The translations under genes were made by a program, and so were the position numbers. Positions 61,101-64,000 of a stretch of 64,000 nt of DNA are shown one piece after another. The notes beneath the pieces are model-generated. The model was not told where the DNA came from and ran no database searches. It worked only from the letters and a program-made list of their open reading frames with translations. The stretch covers positions 229,865 to 293,864 of the forward strand of contig JAICWP010000003.1 of assembly GCA_025934735.1 (NCBI GenBank). The letters are read 5' to 3'. The DNA comes from Terriglobales bacterium. Lineage in GTDB: Bacteria; Acidobacteriota; Terriglobia; Terriglobales; Acidobacteriaceae. Within the stretch, counting starts at the first letter, position 1, and the number at the start of each line of letters is the position of its first letter.

Positions 61101-61500
61101 CAATCCCGACAATTATGTGGTGGAAACCTTCACCGCTCCGGGGCAACCGGATCCCTGCGGCAATGTCTCCGCTGATGGCGGGTTGGCGCTCTCACCCTTC
61201 TACTTTCCTTGCCCTGGAACGGTAGGAAACTCCCGGCGCAACCAATTATTGGGTCCCGGCCTGAGCCAGTGGGATATGACCGTGCTGAAAAACACCAAGG
61301 TGAGCGAGCGCCTCACCTTCCAGTTCCGTTGGGAGGTTTACAACATCCTGAACCGGGCGAACTTCTACTACTTCCCGAATAACACGCTAGGCGGAGGCTT
61401 CGGGCAGCTGACGAAGACCTCCGACGTTGCCGTGGGCAATCCGGTGATTGCCCAGGGCGGACCGCGGAATATGAACTTTGCAGTGAAGTTCATGTTCTGA
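58108..61500 (+). CDS. Oar-like TonB-dependent receptor with carboxypeptidase-regulatory domain
   Basis: The 1130 residues comprise a signal peptide (1-25, ending LLAQ), a carboxypeptidase-regulatory-like domain (about 28-110, GDISGDVADASGAVIPSATV), a plug domain (about 125-250, VPLNGRDFNSLLAITPGVQ with the NGRDF element), and a large beta barrel ending NMNFAVKFMF. This layout is the common acidobacterial Oar/SusC-type receptor for large polymeric or glycan ligands. The substrate cannot be inferred; polysaccharide or peptide oligomers are plausible. Strong promoter, Shine-Dalgarno and terminator suggest a highly expressed monocistronic gene. Confidence 0.93.
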   Translation: MRTQDCVARLVLISLLIVLISSPLLAQKITGDISGDVADASGAVIPSATVTARNLGTDLVRTATTTSSGSYRIPDLPVGNYSVSVEASGFKTMKRPVAVAANAVLHADFKMQVGQAQETITVEGVAPLVDLSSNNNNYVDQEKIASVPLNGRDFNSLLAITPGVQRAPGGGFLAISINGARTTSNNYFIDGLYNNDRYYGDSAVNQTGVVGIPATIFPPEAIEELAVQETPSAEFGVKGGAPIMLSMKSGTNDWHGSATWVRHTNFADAANYFSKHNTDNCAAPGECQSTPLHNNQFGGTIGGPIIKDKAFFFLYYEGQRYTSLAVSSRIVPSPADIQGALADIGAHGLAVNPVGQKLLSYFPTSPTEKFVAQTPTTASANGFGTKFDYRLSPKHSFTARYILGDSLQSAPPYAGLPAGGSKPSLFNSVAPSRAQMAGVSWTWTVSNNKILESRLGFTRFAQIIDVNNKIDPKSLGLDTGPLDPADFGVPYVYMTPLGYGGYVGGVQGYPITTRPDQTWDWSEHFSWVKGNHTIKFGGNFQRAYTNSLRNRARTGLTFGYFLGYAGSISGNPIQDTVEQLLLGKADNANRNFGDTHRHIYQNSVGFYSQDDWKVKPRLTLTYGLRWDINGTLSETNNLGANFFPDRGVVLLGKGIDRLHNLDLHDFGPRAGFAWDILGNGKTALRGGYSLTYDIPNFAAFAAPYTFAHARAGSFSEPFMGQFSSTSVSVDGNVGLGNTTVLPNDPAATCVNPATGVGDYICLGNGPLFGSNPSGTPPYNAFSIVNDFKTPRLHNFNLSLQQEISSNNVLTIGYSGQRGRDLVIYRDLNASPIGSAGNFADRPFSTTFPDLEHIIQATNAAKSQYDSLQMSFNQRNWHGVDTQYNFTWSKCYDMNSVNRGGAGDYPQMNNPFNPKNSWGLCDHDVRLNFNVAGVYAIPGIPHLGQRLGRGWELSTIYTAISGRPFTALLGGGSDPSGQGLTGSSIRAAWDGTPVHYNYGNPDNYVVETFTAPGQPDPCGNVSADGGLALSPFYFPCPGTVGNSRRNQLLGPGLSQWDMTVLKNTKVSERLTFQFRWEVYNILNRANFYYFPNNTLGGGFGQLTKTSDVAVGNPVIAQGGPRNMNFAVKFMF

Positions 61501-61518
61501 GGCAAGCGAAGACCGTAC

Positions 61519-61548
61519 AAGGGCTGCCGCCGGCAGCCCTTATTTTTT
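61519..61548 (+). terminator. Intrinsic terminator of the TonB receptor gene
   Basis: AAGGGCTGCC and GGCAGCCCTT form a 10-bp stem with a three-base loop, followed by ATTTTTT. It begins 18 bases after the stop codon. Confidence 0.92.
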
Positions 61549-61706
61549 GCCCCTGATTCATATTTGAACGAGACATTGAGCGGTGCAGAACGTTCTTGAA
61601 TTGCGGCATCGGCTGAGCGAACACTTGCGCTGCATGGCATTAGGAAATGTGACCCCCACCGTCTTTAGTTTCACGGTGCCGCAACAATGAGGTGGTGACA
61701 TGCCGT

Positions 61707-62663
61707 TCACTGCGAATGTGGCTGCAGGTGCTGTGCGCGATCGGCTACCCACTGGGGAAATACCGGCGCGCCCTGCGGCGGCTTCCCTTGGGTAATCGCC
61801 CAATGGTCCAACCATCCCGTGCCTTCTTCCCCCACGTAGGTGTCGGGCATGCCATACGCCGGGTCGTTGAGAGCGTCCTTCAGGGTAATGAACCGGTACC
61901 CACGCTTGCGCAGCACGTCGAGAAGCTCGCCAATGTGGTCGGCCTCCAGTTGATTGCCGTGCAGCAACAGAATCTGCATCACTTCGGAACCTGTGGTTTT
62001 GATCGAAAGCTGCTCGCAATACGCGAATACAGCATCGCTATAGGACAGATAGCTGCTGACCAGCTTCTGTTGCAGCGCCATGTCGCCCCGCTTCTTCGCA
62101 TCATCATAGACGGGCGCGTACATCCAATCCCACGCATCCAGTGTCACCGGGGCGACGGTGTATCCACGCGCGCTCAGAAACGCCTCTGCTTCGCGCCTAG
62201 TTTGCAGGTCCTTCCCGGTGTCCAGGTACGGGTGCCGCAGATACCGCAACTTCATGTGGTGTTCAGCCAGCAGCTGATTCAGAATGGGTTCGCCCTGGAT
62301 GACGTCATCTTCCCAGGCCTTTATTCCCACCCGGTTCAGCGAGGCGTGGCTGTAGGTGTGATTGCCGAGTTCGAAGCCGTTGTCGAGCCAGATCTGCAGC
62401 GCTCTGATGCGCTCATCTACTTCTCCCCACTTGAACAGCTTGCTGGCATTGACGAAACCAACCGCCGGCACTCTCCGTTCGCGCAAGGTGCCAACCAGTT
62501 TGGATGTCATTTCGTCGATCGCGGCTCCGGACATCCGGTCGGCCGCGCCCGCCGGCAGATCATCTACTGTGATCGCCACCTGCCGGTCCGGAGGGCCTGC
62601 CGCCCACGAGCTTGCCGCCGACACCACCAGCAACGCGATGGCCAGCAATGCAATGAGTTTCAT
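61707..62663 (-). CDS. Secreted polysaccharide deacetylase (NodB homology domain)
   Basis: The 318 residues start with a signal peptide (1-21, ending SSWAA). The NodB domain shows VAITVDDLPAG near the N-terminus and the metal-binding motif FELGNHTYSHASLN at about 118-131. Later segments (LHGNQLEADHIGELLDVLRKRGYRFITL) match the carbohydrate-esterase-4 C-terminal part. It removes acetyl groups from chitin, peptidoglycan or other acetylated glycans outside the cytoplasm. Together with the PIG-L-type deacetylase downstream it hints at amino-sugar polymer processing. Confidence 0.88.
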   Translation of the reverse strand: MKLIALLAIALLVVSAASSWAAGPPDRQVAITVDDLPAGAADRMSGAAIDEMTSKLVGTLRERRVPAVGFVNASKLFKWGEVDERIRALQIWLDNGFELGNHTYSHASLNRVGIKAWEDDVIQGEPILNQLLAEHHMKLRYLRHPYLDTGKDLQTRREAEAFLSARGYTVAPVTLDAWDWMYAPVYDDAKKRGDMALQQKLVSSYLSYSDAVFAYCEQLSIKTTGSEVMQILLLHGNQLEADHIGELLDVLRKRGYRFITLKDALNDPAYGMPDTYVGEEGTGWLDHWAITQGKPPQGAPVFPQWVADRAQHLQPHSQ

Positions 62664-62950
62664 TCTCTAGTTCCAGCCGGAGCAGCTTATCACAGGGCTA
62701 CTTCACGTGAGCCGACTCGGCGGCTGGCAGAAAAAATGTGCCGGCACTTTTCGAAGGCCCGAATAATGTCACTCATCCTGTGCCGTCATCACGAGGGAAT
62801 GGCCATGATGATGCTGCGCTCGAACAGGCTGTCGGCAACGCTCGGACGAGACAAAGAATACCGAGCGGACATTGCCGCCCACTCCCGGCGGTACTCGCAG
62901 GAATACGCTCGCGAGCAATGCAGTGCGCAACAAATCGCATGATTGTTTGC

Positions 62951-63772
62951 TCAGTACTGTACGAATCCCGTGGCGTAGCGGAAGGCTTCGACGTAGTGCC
63001 CGTCCTTGCGTGGCTGTTCGTGCCGCATCTCGTCCTTGGCTTTAGTCAAATCGGTAGGACTCCAATCCGGACGGTACTTGTTGACTGCCGGCTCAAACTG
63101 GCTCACCTGCTTGGAGGCAGCATCAAATTTCAGCTCAGCCACGCGATCAATGTTGACGAAATAGTTGGCTTCCTGCGGTGAAGGGTAGAAGAAATAAATT
63201 TCTGGAACTTTGTAGGGTTGTAGGCCTTGCTGCAGTTTCTGGTTGGGGAAGTAGAGCCAGAATTCGGCGGCGCGCACCGCGTCAATCGTATTGAAAGCGG
63301 CCATCCGATGGTCGGTCTTGTGCCACCGTTCGTACCACTCTCCCGGATCAACGCTGAGCAGGACGTCCGGCCGCACCCGTCGGATGATGGCAGTAGCTTC
63401 CTCCACCAACTTAGGCTGTGGTGCGTACTCCAGCATGCCGTCGTCGTACCCCATCCAGGAGATATTCTCTTTGGCTGTGCCCAACTGTCCTTCGGAGGCT
63501 TCCTCTTCCGCCTTTCGGATGCCCGCCAGGCGCTGTGAACTCATGTCCGGATCGTACGAGCCTTTGTCATCGTTGGTATAAACGACGATGTAAACCCTAT
63601 TGTGGTTGCGATTGAGTAAAGCAATCGTGCCACCGGCTCCGAAGACATCATCGTCCGGATGTGGGGTAAACACGAGGATGGTTTTGTCGTGCAGGTCCTC
63701 CAAACCAGGATGCTGAGCTAATGCACAAAACGACAGCGAGACGACGGCAGCGAAGGTTAAGATGATGCGCAT
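62951..63772 (-). CDS. Secreted PIG-L / LmbE family deacetylase
   Basis: I use the ATG at 63772 (MRIILTFAAVVSLSFCALAQ), a signal peptide; the frame extends 11 codons upstream. The LmbE fold is seen in ILVFTPHPDDDVFGAGGTIALL (metal-binding HPDD) and HKTDHRMAAFN (second metal-binding segment). PIG-L proteins deacetylate N-acetylglucosamine groups on small molecules or lipids; secreted members are common in Bacteroidota and Acidobacteriota. Its neighbour towards the left (after a 287-bp gap) is the polysaccharide deacetylase, towards the right a probable DegT-type aminotransferase. Confidence 0.9.
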   Translation of the reverse strand: MRIILTFAAVVSLSFCALAQHPGLEDLHDKTILVFTPHPDDDVFGAGGTIALLNRNHNRVYIVVYTNDDKGSYDPDMSSQRLAGIRKAEEEASEGQLGTAKENISWMGYDDGMLEYAPQPKLVEEATAIIRRVRPDVLLSVDPGEWYERWHKTDHRMAAFNTIDAVRAAEFWLYFPNQKLQQGLQPYKVPEIYFFYPSPQEANYFVNIDRVAELKFDAASKQVSQFEPAVNKYRPDWSPTDLTKAKDEMRHEQPRKDGHYVEAFRYATGFVQY

Positions 63773-63807
63773 CGCAGGTCCTCTTGGAACAATTTCCCTA
63801 GACATAC

Positions 63808-64000
63808 TTAAGCAGTCTTGTTGGCTGCCTTAGCGGCCACGCCCAGCTCCCTAGCACACCGCTGGACTTTCTTCACCGCGGCCACGATCTCGTGCATGTC
63901 TTCTTCGTCGCCCAGCAGCGCCGGCTGCGGGATCCACACCGTCTCCCAGGCCGCGCGGTGGGTCTGGGGGAAACTGCGCCCGAGGAAGGCGTGCTCTTCT
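63808..64000 (-). CDS. Probable DegT/DnrJ-type sugar aminotransferase (C-terminal fragment)
   Basis: The minus-strand frame is open from the right edge to a TAA at 63808 and ends VAAVKKVQRACRELGVAAKA then ANKTA. The visible tail includes RAAWETVWIPQPALLGDEED then MHEIVAAVKKV, which resembles the C-terminus of DegT/DnrJ/EryC1-type PLP aminotransferases (PH/PQ-x-x-LLG-x-x-EDM). Only about 63 residues are visible, so the family is a probable call. The 5' part lies beyond the window. Confidence 0.5.
   Translation of the reverse strand, partial: EEHAFLGRSFPQTHRAAWETVWIPQPALLGDEEDMHEIVAAVKKVQRCARELGVAAKAANKTA

Noticed and set aside
62766..62942. A short plus-strand frame (58 codons plus stop) between the two deacetylase genes
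   Set aside because: Composition is Arg/Met-rich, there is no Shine-Dalgarno, and it has no recognisable family. It could still be real, but nothing supports it.
1..64000. tRNA, rRNA, CRISPR arrays and complete insertion sequences
   Set aside because: No tRNA cloverleaf-like segment, rRNA stretch, direct-repeat/spacer array or intact transposase was recognised by eye on either strand; a covariance-model scan would be needed to be certain.

Overview
The window is GC-rich chromosomal DNA that fits an Acidobacteriota (Terriglobia-like) genome. The best evidence is a PadR regulator overlapping an acidobacterial-type duplicated orphan ABC permease, an Oar-like TonB receptor with an N-terminal carboxypeptidase-regulatory domain, a receptor Ser/Thr kinase fused to a TolB-like propeller, and many secreted hydrolases. 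The assignment is inferred from gene content; no rRNA, tRNA or CRISPR array was seen.

Layout. 1-5.4 kb: the end of an FRG-domain gene, an amidinotransferase-family enzyme, a CDF metal exporter, a secreted two-BON protein and hemB, with a perfect TGTGA-N6-TCACA site upstream of hemB. 5.6-12.7 kb: mutS2, a Ser/Thr kinase-propeller gene, and a protein with two ThyX-like halves. 12.9-19.5 kb: a secreted LolA-like protein, a ccdA-tlpA-DsbD-alpha thiol-redox cluster, a BtuB-type receptor behind a cobalamin riboswitch, and a DUF374 acyltransferase. 19.6-29.6 kb: a small secreted protein, a class III aminotransferase, murJ, bactofilin, rnr (RNase R), a SufT/MIP18-like gene and a polytopic glycosyltransferase-like protein.

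29.7-31.6 kb is an accessory patch with a solitary gas-vesicle gvpA homologue facing small unknown genes. 31.6-47.1 kb: padR-permease, dienelactone hydrolase, MFS exporter, secreted Gfo/Idh oxidoreductase, esterase, ribosomal protein S1, a lipoprotein phosphoesterase, a TonB C-terminal protein, a 58-residue micro-ORF, and a divergent pair made of a PAS-HisKA protein without an ATPase domain and a GAF-receiver protein. 47.4-47.7 kb holds a dead tyrosine-recombinase remnant.

47.8-64 kb is dominated by secreted degradative enzymes: an M14 peptidase, a translationally coupled M28 peptidase / serine hydrolase / D-aminoacylase operon, a sulfatase-like TPR protein without the formylglycine motif, a large TonB receptor with a clear promoter, terminator and Shine-Dalgarno, a polysaccharide deacetylase, a PIG-L deacetylase, and the C-terminus of a probable DegT-type aminotransferase. 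The overall picture is of a soil heterotroph scavenging peptides, polysaccharides and cobalamin.

The most unusual points are the isolated gvpA homologue, the split-motif double ThyX-like protein, the incomplete kinase / receiver pair, and two families of short interspersed repeats, one of which appears to sit in frame inside rnr.
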